NCBI RefSeq assembly: GCF_014204945.1
Contig: NZ_JACHMN010000001.1
Coordinates: 1,284,791-1,348,790, forward strand
Direction: 5' to 3'
Source of the DNA: Allocatelliglobosispora scoriae
Lineage (GTDB): Bacteria; Actinomycetota; Actinomycetes; Mycobacteriales; Micromonosporaceae
Length of the DNA: 64,000 bases
The translations under genes were made by a program, and so were the position numbers. The notes beneath the pieces are model-generated. The model made no database searches and was not told where the DNA came from. It saw only the letters and a list, made by a program, of their open reading frames with translations. This document shows positions 47,498-56,867 of this stretch, in pieces. Every line of letters starts with the position of its first letter. The first letter of the stretch is position 1.

Positions 47498-49852
47498 TTA
47501 CGGCGTGAGGTAGCAGTTCTTCGCGACGCCGTAGATCGGGTCGGTGCCGAAGACGGTGATCGCGCACGGCGTGCCGCCGGTGAAGGACCGGTACACGAAC
47601 CGGCCCGCAGCACCATAGGCGACGGTCCGGACCCCGGTGAACGCACACGTCCCCGATTCCGCCGCCGCGCACGAGGTCGCATACCCCGAGGGAGCCCCCG
47701 TTCGCAGGTAGCACGACTTGGCGACGCCGTAGATCGGGTCGCTGAACGCGGCCGGACCGCAGGTGGTGCTGCCGCCCGTCGTGGTGGCGACGGTGAACGC
47801 ACCGTTCGCGCCGTAGGCGACGACCTGCCCGGCGGCAGCGGAACAGTTGCCGCCCTCGCCCGCGCACGATGTCCAACCACTACCCGGCCCGCCGACGGGC
47901 GCGCTGTAGCAGGACTTGGCCACACCGTAGGCGGGATCGCCGAACGCTCCGTTGCCGCAGGCGACAGACCCGTTGGCGAGCCGGTACACGAACGCGCCGT
48001 TCACGCCGTAGGCCACCATCCGGATGTCACCGGTGCTGCAGGTCCCGTTCTCGGCGGCGCACAGGGTGTAGCCGCTGGGTCCACCCGCCGGGGCGACGTA
48101 GCAGGACTTCGTCACCCCGTAGGCCGGGTCGCCGCCGAACGCCGCCGCCCCGCAGGTCACCGGCGAGCTGACCAGCTTGTACGCATACCCGCCCGCGCCG
48201 TAGGCGACGACCCGCGTGCCGGTGAACGTGCACGCCTGCCCTTCGCCGGCGCACCGGGTGTAGCCGCCCGGCAGTTCGGCGCCGATCGCGAACGGGCTGA
48301 CATCGACGGTGAACTTGAGGTCCCGTGCCGGTTCGGCGGTGAAGGTCGAACCGCTGGTGACCCGGTAGCTCTCCGCACCACCCGGGTACGGATCACCGTC
48401 GTTGTACTCGAACCCGTAGCAGCCGACCGTGGCCGCCGTCCGCAGGCGCAGCTGGTAGGCGTGGCCCGCGTCGACGCGTACCCCCGGAGTGGTTTTCGCC
48501 GTGCTCGGAGCCCAGGTGGTCGTCACCGGTTGCGTGCCGAGCACCGTGCCGTTCGCGGCGTCGACGATGTCGAGGAAGAGCGGCGCGTTGGGGTCGCCGG
48601 ACTGGAAGGTGGTCACCGACGCGCCGGTCAGGACACCGGAGGCCGACGGGGTGAAGGACTGCTGCCGCTCGACGGCGGAGGTGATGTCGCAGTAGTGGCG
48701 GAAGCCGTCGAAGCCGCTGCCCTGGTTGAGCTGCGGCAGGCTGTTGTAGGTGCCCGCGGTGCCGGTCGCCAGCGACGCGGTGAAGGAGCTCACGCAGTCG
48801 ATGGTGTTGAGAATGTCGCCGGTGAAGCTCATCGGGCCGATGAAGAAGTTGGCGAGCGACTCGTTGGGAGCGCGGTTGTTCCAGCGGTCCGACACGAAGT
48901 AGTAGCCGGTGGTGCCGTTCTGCTGGGCGACCGGCAGGACGGCGAGTGGCTGGCCGCCGCAGTTGTCGGCGTTGACGAGCCGGGCTCGCCAGCGGGGTTC
49001 GGCCCGGCCGCTCTGGTGCACGCCGTTCGGGTCGTACCAGGCTCCGGACCAGGGGCCGAGCATGGAGGTGGCGGTCATCTCGCCGGTGCCGCCGGAGCAG
49101 TAGGCGCAGCTGGGTTCGGACATCAGCGCGTGGTAGACGCCGTTGCGCTTGAAGACGGCGAAGCCCTCGACATCGCCGAGCCCGAGCCGGACGTTGGCGC
49201 CGGTGGTGCCGAGGTAGTCGGGGGTGAGCTGCTCGACGACCATGTCGGCGGTGAGCCCGGCCGCGACCTGCACGGTGTTGTGGATGAGGTAGCCGGTGCC
49301 GTCGTCGTCGACGAAGAGCGACATGTCGATGGCGCCGCCCACGGCGAGCGTCGGGTTGGGGCGCCGGGTGAAGGGGCCGGTCGGGGTGGGGCTGGTGTAG
49401 ACGGCGTAGCTGTTGCCGATCCCGGCGTCGGACCACAGCACGAAGGTGCCGGTGGCGGCGTTGTACTTGACCTGGGCCCGGAAGCAGTAGCCGCAGGTCC
49501 CGGCCGGGACGGCGTGGCCGCGGTCGGTCCAGTGCACCAGGTCCGGCGAGCTGTAGACCTTGAACCCGCAGAACGTCGAGTTGATCTGGTACTTGTAGCC
49601 GCAGGCGTAGCTGGTGCCGTAGAGGTAGTAGGTGCCGGCGTACTGGATCAGCGAGCCGTCGTGGGCGTCGAGGGCGTTGCCGTCCACATCGAACCGGCTG
49701 AGCTGGTGGCCGGCGCTGTCGGAGTTGCTGATGGTGATGGTCACGGCCGCGGCGGCGGGTGCCGGGGCAAGCCAGGCGGCTGAGGTCGTCGCGAGCAGCG
49801 CGGCGAGCGCCAGGCTGGCCCACCTGCGCAGACCGGGGAAGCGTATGGACAT
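47498..49852 (-). CDS. Secreted GH43-like glycosidase with four C-terminal Cys-rich repeats
   Basis: 784 aa. Signal peptide to about residue 36. The propeller domain is paralogous to the one at 23388-25391 (same DAHDG, CGFKVYSS and FVDDDGTGY segments). Candidate catalytic residues are the Asp of AHDGSL, the Asp of VDDDG and the Glu of GDVEGFAVF. A middle beta domain follows (to about 525). Instead of a discoidin domain, the end carries four repeats of about 58 aa, each with four Cys and the pattern CAxExGxC, VAYGAxG, FGDPxxGVxKSCY. These resemble carbohydrate- or wall-binding repeats, but I do not recognise the family. GAAGGA precedes the ATG. A RhaR-type operator lies upstream. Confidence 0.83.
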   Translation of the reverse strand: MSIRFPGLRRWASLALAALLATTSAAWLAPAPAAAAVTITISNSDSAGHQLSRFDVDGNALDAHDGSLIQYAGTYYLYGTSYACGYKYQINSTFCGFKVYSSPDLVHWTDRGHAVPAGTCGYCFRAQVKYNAATGTFVLWSDAGIGNSYAVYTSPTPTGPFTRRPNPTLAVGGAIDMSLFVDDDGTGYLIHNTVQVAAGLTADMVVEQLTPDYLGTTGANVRLGLGDVEGFAVFKRNGVYHALMSEPSCAYCSGGTGEMTATSMLGPWSGAWYDPNGVHQSGRAEPRWRARLVNADNCGGQPLAVLPVAQQNGTTGYYFVSDRWNNRAPNESLANFFIGPMSFTGDILNTIDCVSSFTASLATGTAGTYNSLPQLNQGSGFDGFRHYCDITSAVERQQSFTPSASGVLTGASVTTFQSGDPNAPLFLDIVDAANGTVLGTQPVTTTWAPSTAKTTPGVRVDAGHAYQLRLRTAATVGCYGFEYNDGDPYPGGAESYRVTSGSTFTAEPARDLKFTVDVSPFAIGAELPGGYTRCAGEGQACTFTGTRVVAYGAGGYAYKLVSSPVTCGAAAFGGDPAYGVTKSCYVAPAGGPSGYTLCAAENGTCSTGDIRMVAYGVNGAFVYRLANGSVACGNGAFGDPAYGVAKSCYSAPVGGPGSGWTSCAGEGGNCSAAAGQVVAYGANGAFTVATTTGGSTTCGPAAFSDPIYGVAKSCYLRTGAPSGYATSCAAAESGTCAFTGVRTVAYGAAGRFVYRSFTGGTPCAITVFGTDPIYGVAKNCYLTP

Positions 49853-49874
49853 CCTTGTCCTTCGTTAGCAATTA

Positions 49875-49886
49875 TGAAACGATTCA
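49875..49886. promoter_or_regulatory. RhaR-type operator before the GH43-like gene
   Basis: TGAAACGATTCA, 23 bases upstream of the start. It matches the perfect palindrome at 50066 at 11 of 12 positions. Confidence 0.65.
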
Positions 49887-49933
49887 ATTCACTGGACCGG
49901 GACGACGGTCCATGACGTGAGATGTGCCAGAGA

Positions 49934-49962
49934 TGTTGCGGGACGGGATCGCCTCTGTCAAC
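49934..49962 (-). promoter_or_regulatory. Promoter of the leftward GH43-like gene
   Basis: On the minus strand: TTGACA (49962-49957), 17 bases, CAACAT (49939-49934). It mirrors the rightward promoter at 49991-50019. Confidence 0.55.
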
Positions 49963-49990
49963 GGCCGTTCCGACGGCGGAGGGGGTCCCA

Positions 49991-50019
49991 TTGACAAATA
50001 GGAAATCTGCCTGCAACAT
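49991..50019 (+). promoter_or_regulatory. Promoter of the rightward GH78-like gene
   Basis: TTGACA (49991-49996), 17 bases, CAACAT (50014-50019), identical in both hexamers and spacing to the divergent leftward promoter. Confidence 0.55.
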
Positions 50020-50065
50020 TCGGCCACATCCGAAGCGGGCTGTTCCGTGTCGGACACGGCGTGAT

Positions 50066-50077
50066 TGAAACGTTTCA
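50066..50077. promoter_or_regulatory. RhaR-type operator, perfect palindrome
   Basis: TGAAACGTTTCA, fully symmetric, 17 bases before the ATG of the GH78-like gene and downstream of its predicted transcription start. It is the best instance of the motif in the window. Confidence 0.7.
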
Positions 50078-50094
50078 TATCGCGGAGGTCATCG

Positions 50095-52922
50095 ATGCGC
50101 ACACCCATCCACCGATCGACGAGCGCCTGGGCGGCGGCCGTGCTGCTCGCGGCGCTCACCACGGGGGTGGGCCAGCAGTCCCCCGCGCTCGCCGACCCGC
50201 CCGCCGGGGAGCTGGCCGTCCTCAACTACGCCCCCACCTCCCGCACCCTCGCCCCGGTCGCCGTGCACAGCACCGCAGGCACCGTGACCAGCCCGCAGAA
50301 CGTGCTGTCCCAGCAGAACACCCGGCTGTCCGGGACCGGCTCGGCGATCGTGCTCGACTTCGGCAAGGAGGTCGGCGGGCTCGCCACCCTCTCCTTCCAC
50401 GGCACCAGCGACGCGAGCCAGCAGGTGGGGCTGGCGTTCAGCGAATCCTCGCTCTACGTCGGGCAGGGCAGCGACGCCAGCAACGGCGGCGGTGGCGCCG
50501 ACGGCGCGATCGTCGGATCTGCACCGGCCAACGGGTCCTACACGATGCCGACGGCGAAGCTGCGCGGCGGATTCCGCTACCTGACGGTCTTCCTGAACAC
50601 GTCCGGCTGGGTCGACCTCTACCGGGTGTCGCTGCAGTTCAGCCCGGTGCCGACGATGGCCGACCCCAGCGCCTACCCGAACTACTTCCTCTCCAACGAC
50701 ACCCTGCTCAACCGCATCTGGTACGCGGGCGCCTACACCGTGCAGACCAACACCATCGCCCCCGACCAGGGCCGGGTGTGGGGACCACCCGCCACCGGCT
50801 GGAACAACGGCGCCACCGTCGGTGTCGGGGCCAGCATCCTCACCGACGGAGCCAAGCGCGACCGGACCGTGTGGCCCGGCGACATGGGCATCTCGGTGCC
50901 GACCGCCTACGTCTCCACCAACGACATGCTCTCCACCCGCAACTCGCTGCAGACGATGTTCAACGCGCAGACCGGATCGGGCGAGCTGCCCTACGCCGGG
51001 CCGCAGGTCAACTTCTACGGCTCCGACACCTATCACACCTGGTCGCTGCTCGGCACGTCGCTCTACTACTCCTACACCGCCGACAAGTCCTGGCTGGACT
51101 CCATCTGGGGCAGGTACAAGCTCGGCATGGCCTTCATCACCAACAAGATCAGCGGCAACGGGCTGCTCAACGTCACCGGCGCCAACGACTGGGCCCGCAG
51201 CAACCAGGGCGGCAACAACATCGCCGCCAACGCCATCCTCTACGCCGCACTGCTCGGCGGTGCCGAACTCGCCACCGTGGAGGGCGACACCGCCCTGGCC
51301 GGCACCTACAGCAGCAGGGCCGCGACACTGAAGGCGGCGGTGAACTCCCTGCTGTGGAACCCGGCCGTGGAGTTCTACCGCGACAACCCCGGCAGCACCC
51401 TCTACCCGCAGGACGGCAACGCACTGGCGGTCTGGTACGGACTGACCGACACCCCCGCCAAGGCCACCGCGATCACCGGCAACCTGACCGCACGCTGGAA
51501 CACCTTCGGCGCGGTGACCCCGGAGAAGGGCGGCAACATCGGCACCTTCCCCGGCTCGATGGAGGTGCACGCGCACTTCACCGCGGGCAACGACCAGAAG
51601 GGCCTGGACCTGATCCGCCGCGAGTGGGGCTACATGCTCGACAGCCCGATCGGCACGAAGAGCACCTTCTGGGAGGGCTTCAAGGCCGACGGCACGTTCG
51701 ACTACGGCGGCTCCTACCTCAGCCTCGCCCACGGCTGGGCCACCGGACCGACCTCGGCGCTGACCTTCAACGTGCTGGGCCTGTCCCCCGCGCCCACGGT
51801 CGGCGTCTACCGGTTCGTGCCGCACCCCGGCGACCTGACCAGTGTGGAGGGCCGGATCACCCTGCCGCAGGGAGCGCTCAACGCGTCCTGGTCGCGCAGC
51901 ATCGCCGCCGGTACCTTCACCTCGCACCTGGTCAGCCCGGGCCGGCACCACCGGCGTCATCGGGGTGCCCAAACTCGGCGGCGCCAACGTCGTGGTGAGC
52001 GTCAACGGGGCCACGGTCTGGAACAACGGCACCTTCACCGCCCGGCCGGGCGTCAGCGGCGGCAGCCAGGACGCCAACTACGTCTACCTCACCGGGGTCG
52101 GCGGCGGCACCTACGACCTCGTCGCGACCGGGGTCGGCTCCCCGGCCGAATTGCCGGTGGGTTTCACCCACTGCGCGGTCGAGTCCGCCACCTGCTCCTT
52201 CACCGGCACGCGGGTGGTCGCGTTCGGCGCGGGCTCCTACACCTACAGGACCATCACCAACGGTACGGCGTGCACGGGCACGGCTATCGGCGCGGACCCG
52301 GTGTTCGGGGTGCTGAAGTCGTGCTTCGTCGCCCCGGTCGGCGGCCCGAGCGGCTGGACCGCCTGCGCGGCCGACGGGGGCACGTGCGCCTTCACCGGCA
52401 CCCGCCGGGTGGCGTTCGGCGCGAACGGAGCCTTCGCCTACGCGCTGCGCTCCGGCGGCACCGCCTGCACCGCTGCGGTCTTCGGCGATCCGCTGCCGGG
52501 CGCCGCCAAGCAGTGCTACCTGCCCCCGGCGGGTGGTCCGGGCACGGGCTGGACATCGTGCGCCGCCGAGAACGCCGTCTGCGCGGCGGCGATCGGGCAG
52601 CCGGTCGCCTACGGAGCGAACGGCGCGTTCGCGTACACCCCGTCGACCGGCTCGGTGACCTGCGGCAACACCCTGTTCGGCGATCCGCTGTCAGGGACGG
52701 TGAAGTCCTGCTACACCCGGTCGGGGCCGCCCCGCCGGCTATGCGAACGTCTGCGCCGCAGAGAACGGCACCTGCACGTTCAGCGGGTTCCAGACCGTGG
52801 CATACGGCGCCGACGGCCGCTACGTCTACCGCTCGTTCACCGGTAGCGCGCCCTGCACCAGCACCGCGATGGGCAACGATCCCATGTTCGGGGTCGCCAA
52901 GTCCTGCTTCCTGGTCGGTTGA
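50095..52922 (+). pseudogene. Secreted GH78-like alpha-L-rhamnosidase with Cys-rich repeats, interrupted by two frameshifts
   Basis: The start at 50095 has GGAGG and begins a signal peptide (STSAWAAAVLLAALTTG). A GH78-type six-hairpin barrel follows (GYMLDSPIGTKSTFWEGF supplies an expected Glu). The frame shifts +1 at a G run (51939-51941, CCCGGG) just after TSHLVSP and continues with TTGVIGVPKLGG in the next frame. It shifts +1 again at CCCC (52730-52733) after SCYTRSG and continues with GYANVCAAENGTC to a TGA at 52920-52922. Restoring both gives about 941 aa ending in four Cys-rich repeats like those of the divergent neighbour. Each segment keeps normal coding bias, so sequencing errors or very recent mutation are both possible. 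Confidence 0.8.
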
Positions 52923-53285
52923 GCGTCATCGCCGGGGGTGTGATCCAGGCACCGGCCTGGGTCACACCCCGGCGACGGGAACGAGCACGGACCGGCTTCC
53001 GCCGCCGCGCGGGCGGTCAAGCCGTGCTCCGAGTCTCCGGAGTCGCCGGCACCCCGCCCTTTCGTGATCGATGATCTTCAATTGTAACTTAACCGAAACT
53101 CAACAATGATCGAGCACACTTCGTAGCGCGGCAGCTACCGTTGCCTCCCGGCATGGTTTATCCATGGATCCCCATGGCTACGCGTTTGTGTTCCACGCCG
53201 TCCACCTGCCGAGACCGAAAACACGGAATGACGTCTCGACTGCGCATTTCGGATTAACCGACCGCGGTCAAGGAGTGGAGGAGGG
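52923..53285. other. Intergenic region before the SARP gene
   Basis: 363 bases with no gene. The left part is the terminator hairpin. The section 53070-53125 is AT-rich and contains TTGTAA (53082-53087), 17 bases, AATGAT (53105-53110), a weak promoter candidate that would give a leader of about 170 bases. Nothing else is recognised. Confidence 0.45.
52930..52974 (+). terminator. Terminator after the GH78-like gene
   Basis: A long GC-rich hairpin of about 19 bp with one bulge and one wobble starts eight bases after the stop. Confidence 0.7.
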
Positions 53286-55148
53286 ATGGAGTTCCAATTG
53301 CTTGGACCGCTGGAGATCAGGTTCGGCGACCAGGTCGTGGCGGCAGCACCGAAACAACGATCCTTACTGGCTGCGCTCCTGCTCGGCGCCAACCGGATTC
53401 AATCGACCGAATACCTTGTCCGGGCGCTATGGGGCGAATCGCCGCCAATAACCGCCCGGAACCTGGTAAGCGTATATATTCATCAAATTCGCCGTTCCAT
53501 TCGGACCGCCGGCGGATCCGTCGCCGAGCAGATGCTCATCACTCAACCGCCGGGATATCTGTTGCAGGTGCCCGACGACGTGGTCGATCTGCGCGCATTC
53601 GAACGCCTTGTCGCCGAGGCCCGGCTGACCGCGCGACAGGACGTGGCGCGTACCTCCCAACTGCTCGGCAAGGCGCTGCAGCTGTGGCGGGGACCGGCGC
53701 TGTCCAACGTGGCCTCCGAGGTGATCCGGGAGGTCGAGCTGCCCCGGTTGGAGGAGGCCCGGCTCAGCGCCACCGAGGCCCGGATCGAGGCCGATCTGGC
53801 GCTGGGCAAGCATGTCGAGCTCATCGGCGACCTGGAGCGGCTGGTCAGCAGCCATCCGTTCCGGGAGCGGCTCTACTGCCAGCTCATGCTCGCGCTGTAT
53901 CGGTCCGGGCGACGGGGTGAGGCGCTGCACGCGTACCAGAGATGTCGGGACGTGCTCGTGGCCGAGCTGGGCATGGAGCCCGGACCGGAGCTGCGCGGCC
54001 TGCTGCGGGCGATGCTGGACGACGACGCCTCGCTGCGCCTGGCACCCGCCGGGCAGGAGGTCACCGTCAAGGCGATCGCTCCGATCCCGTCGCAGCTGCC
54101 CCGGGTGGTGGCCGACTTCACCGGGCGGACGGGCGAGCTCGACCGGCTGGAATCGTTTCTCAAAAGCGACGGCGGCAACGACGGCGACGGCGATCCGGCC
54201 CACGGACCGGTCGCGCTGATCGCGGGGATGCCGGGCGTCGGGAAGTCCACGCTCGCCATCCGGGCGGCCTGGAGTGCCCGGCACCGCTACTACGAAGGGC
54301 AGATCTTCGCCGAGCTGCGCGGGTCGACGGCGTCCCCGGCCGATCCGGGCGAGGTGCTCGCCGGGATCCTGGTCGCGTTCGGGCTGGACCGCCGGGTGCT
54401 GCCGGTCGATCTGGCCGAGCGGCAGCAGCTCTACCGCAGCTATGTCGCGGGGCGGCGGGTCCTCGTCGTGCTCGACGACGCCCGCAACGAGGCGCAGGTC
54501 CGGCCCCTGCTGTGCGCGGGCCCGGGCAGCGCCACGATCATCACGAGCAGGAGCATGCTCCCCGCGCTGGAGTCCGCTCGACGGCTCGATCTCGGCGCGC
54601 TGTCGGTCCAGGAGTCGATCGAGCTGCTCACCAAGATCGTGGGGGCGGACCGGGTGGCCGCGGAGCCGGAGGCGGCGGCCACGATCGTGCGGCTGACCGG
54701 CAACCTGCCGCTGGCGATCCGCATCGCCGGGGCGAGCCTCGCCGCGCGTCCCCGCTGGCCGCTGGCGCGGCTGGCGGCGCGGCTGGCCGACGACAAGCGG
54801 CGCGTGGCCGAGCTGGTCATCGGCGATCTGTCGGTCGCCGACGCCTTCCACCCCAGCTATCTGGCGCTGGACCACCAGTGCCAGATGGTGTTCCGTTTCC
54901 TCGGCCGCCTTCGCCAGCGCACCATCGGATCCGCCCTGGTCGGGGCGTTCATGCAGCTCGACGCAGCCGCGGCGGAGAGCCTGGTGGACCGGCTGGCGCA
55001 GGCGAACCTCATCGAGGTGACCCGTTACGACCAGGACGGGCAGATCTGGTTCACCCTCCCGGTCCTGCTGCGCGACTACGCCCGCGAGCGGCTGGCCGTC
55101 ATCGATTCCGCACCCCGGCGGCTGCTCGCCGCGGGCGACCGCGGCTGA
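53286..55148 (+). CDS. SARP/AfsR-type regulator of the NRPS cluster
   Basis: 620 aa. Residues 1-95 are an OmpR-like winged helix (FQLLGPLEIRFGDQVV, PKQRSLLAALLLGANRI, LVRALWGESPP). Residues about 100-250 are the bacterial transcriptional activator (BTAD) domain ending AYQRCRDVLVAELGMEPGPEL. Then an NB-ARC ATPase (P-loop GMPGVGKST at 314-322, Walker B VLVVLDDA, GNLPLAIRIAGASL). The long TPR tail of full AfsR is missing. GAGGAGG precedes the ATG. SARPs activate biosynthetic promoters by binding direct repeats; adjacency to the NRPS genes makes it the likely pathway activator. Confidence 0.92.
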   Translation: MEFQLLGPLEIRFGDQVVAAAPKQRSLLAALLLGANRIQSTEYLVRALWGESPPITARNLVSVYIHQIRRSIRTAGGSVAEQMLITQPPGYLLQVPDDVVDLRAFERLVAEARLTARQDVARTSQLLGKALQLWRGPALSNVASEVIREVELPRLEEARLSATEARIEADLALGKHVELIGDLERLVSSHPFRERLYCQLMLALYRSGRRGEALHAYQRCRDVLVAELGMEPGPELRGLLRAMLDDDASLRLAPAGQEVTVKAIAPIPSQLPRVVADFTGRTGELDRLESFLKSDGGNDGDGDPAHGPVALIAGMPGVGKSTLAIRAAWSARHRYYEGQIFAELRGSTASPADPGEVLAGILVAFGLDRRVLPVDLAERQQLYRSYVAGRRVLVVLDDARNEAQVRPLLCAGPGSATIITSRSMLPALESARRLDLGALSVQESIELLTKIVGADRVAAEPEAAATIVRLTGNLPLAIRIAGASLAARPRWPLARLAARLADDKRRVAELVIGDLSVADAFHPSYLALDHQCQMVFRFLGRLRQRTIGSALVGAFMQLDAAAAESLVDRLAQANLIEVTRYDQDGQIWFTLPVLLRDYARERLAVIDSAPRRLLAAGDRG

Positions 55149-55166
55149 GCCCGTCCGTCCTCCACA

Positions 55167-56867
55167 GTGGAAAGGATTGATCCGTCGTGTCCCCGTACAC
55201 CGTGCCCATCCGTCCAGCAACGGCTCGCCGCCATCTGGGCGGAGGTCTTCTCCCTCGACCGGGTCGAACCGGACGACGACTTCTTCGACCTCGGCGGCTA
55301 CTCGCTGATCGCGGGCAAGATCGCCGGGCGGGTGCAGGACGCCTTCGGGGTGGACCTGCCGGCCTCCGTACTCTTCGCCCATCCGACCGTCGCCGCGCTC
55401 AGCCGGGAGATCCAGTCACGCCAGTCCCCGGCAGCCGCCCGGAGCGCGATCACCCGGACCGCGTCGACCGGCCGGACCGCGCTATCGCTGATCCAGGAGG
55501 AGGTCTGGTTTCACCACCGGCTCGCACCGGAGAACGTCGCCTACAACACGCAGTGGTCGCTGCGGGTGACCGGGCCGTTCGAGGTGGACGTCTTCGAGCG
55601 GGCGATTTCGGCCCTGACCGAGCGGCACGAGATGCTGCGGACGACCTTCGGCGAGGACGAGGAGGGCCAGGCCTGGCAGCAGGTGCACGATCCGGCCCCG
55701 GCGCGGGTGGCACGGTACGACCTCGCCGGGCTGCCCCCGGCGGCGCAGGCGGAGCGGATCGAGCAGATCGTCCGGGACGAGACCTCTCGGCCGTTCGACC
55801 TGGCCCGGCTGCCGCTCTTCCGCTGGATCGCGATCCAGCTCGCCCCGCAGGAGCACGACCTGCTCGTCGTGGAGCACCATTTCGTCCACGATGGATGGTC
55901 GTTCACGGTGCACACCCGCGAGCTGGCCGAGCTCTACGGCGCATTGCGCGCCGGGCGGGAGGCGGCCCTACCGGAACTACCCGTCCAGTACGCCGACTTC
56001 GCCCGCTGGCAGCGCGCCGCCCTCGACTCCGGCGAGATGGCGCACCACCGGCACTACTGGCACGAGGCCCTGGCCGGGACTCCCCCGGTGCTCGCCCTGC
56101 CCGCCGATCGCCCCCGGCCGAAGCACCAGCGGTTCCGGGGTGCGGAGATCCGGCTCGACCTTCCGGCGGCCGTCGCCAACCCGCTGCGCGACCTCTGCCG
56201 CGGCGCCAACGCGACTCTCTACATGGGCATGCTGGCGGGCTTCGTCACCTGGCTGCACCGCTACACCGGGGAACGCGACCTGTGCGTGGGTTCCGGGTTC
56301 GCCAACCGGCAGCGGGAGACCGAGGACCTGATCGGGATGTTCGTCAACTCGGTGGTGCTGCGCTGCCGGGTCGCCGGATCGGCGTCCTATCTGGACGTTC
56401 TGCGGGAGGTGCGGCAGGCGGTGCTCGGCGCGAGCGAGCATCAGGCGTACCCCTTCGTGCGGTTGGTGCAGGAGCTGCGGCCGGGCCGCGACCTGTCGGT
56501 CAACCCGCTGTTCCAGGTGATGTTCAGCTTCCACGACACCCCGGCCCGGCAGCTCGACTTCGACGGCTCGCCGGTCTCCATTCTGGAGCGTGCCAACGGC
56601 TCGGCGAAGACGGACCTGAACATCGTGGTGATCCCGCGGGCGGAGCGGCTGCTCGGCGGCCGGGACGAGCACGCCGACCAGGTGACGGTCTTCTGGGAGT
56701 ACAACTCCGACCTGTTCGACCCGGCGACCGCCGAGCAGATGGTGGAGCAGTACCGGCTGATCCTGACCGCCGCCGTGGCCGACCCGGCCGCGCCGGTGTG
56801 GCGGCTGCCGATCGTCAGCGCGGCCCAGCGGGAGCTGCTCGACCAGTACGCCCGAGGCGCGGCGTAA
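55167..56867 (+). CDS. Stand-alone PCP-condensation NRPS protein
   Basis: 566 aa. An N-terminal peptidyl carrier domain (about 15-85, phosphopantetheine Ser near residue 46 in DLGGYSLIAGK) is followed by one condensation domain (about 100-540) with the intact HHFVHDG at about 237-243, YADFARWQ and GMFVNSVVLR. There is no adenylation or thioesterase domain. The 5' end is uncertain. The GTG at 55167 lacks a ribosome site, while GGAAAGG precedes a GTG at 55187 in another frame that would need a one-base shift to join the PCP. Its 3' end overlaps the convergent thioesterase gene by 53 bases. It probably supplies in trans the condensation step that the large synthetase lacks. Confidence 0.82.
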   Translation: MERIDPSCPRTPCPSVQQRLAAIWAEVFSLDRVEPDDDFFDLGGYSLIAGKIAGRVQDAFGVDLPASVLFAHPTVAALSREIQSRQSPAAARSAITRTASTGRTALSLIQEEVWFHHRLAPENVAYNTQWSLRVTGPFEVDVFERAISALTERHEMLRTTFGEDEEGQAWQQVHDPAPARVARYDLAGLPPAAQAERIEQIVRDETSRPFDLARLPLFRWIAIQLAPQEHDLLVVEHHFVHDGWSFTVHTRELAELYGALRAGREAALPELPVQYADFARWQRAALDSGEMAHHRHYWHEALAGTPPVLALPADRPRPKHQRFRGAEIRLDLPAAVANPLRDLCRGANATLYMGMLAGFVTWLHRYTGERDLCVGSGFANRQRETEDLIGMFVNSVVLRCRVAGSASYLDVLREVRQAVLGASEHQAYPFVRLVQELRPGRDLSVNPLFQVMFSFHDTPARQLDFDGSPVSILERANGSAKTDLNIVVIPRAERLLGGRDEHADQVTVFWEYNSDLFDPATAEQMVEQYRLILTAAVADPAAPVWRLPIVSAAQRELLDQYARGAA

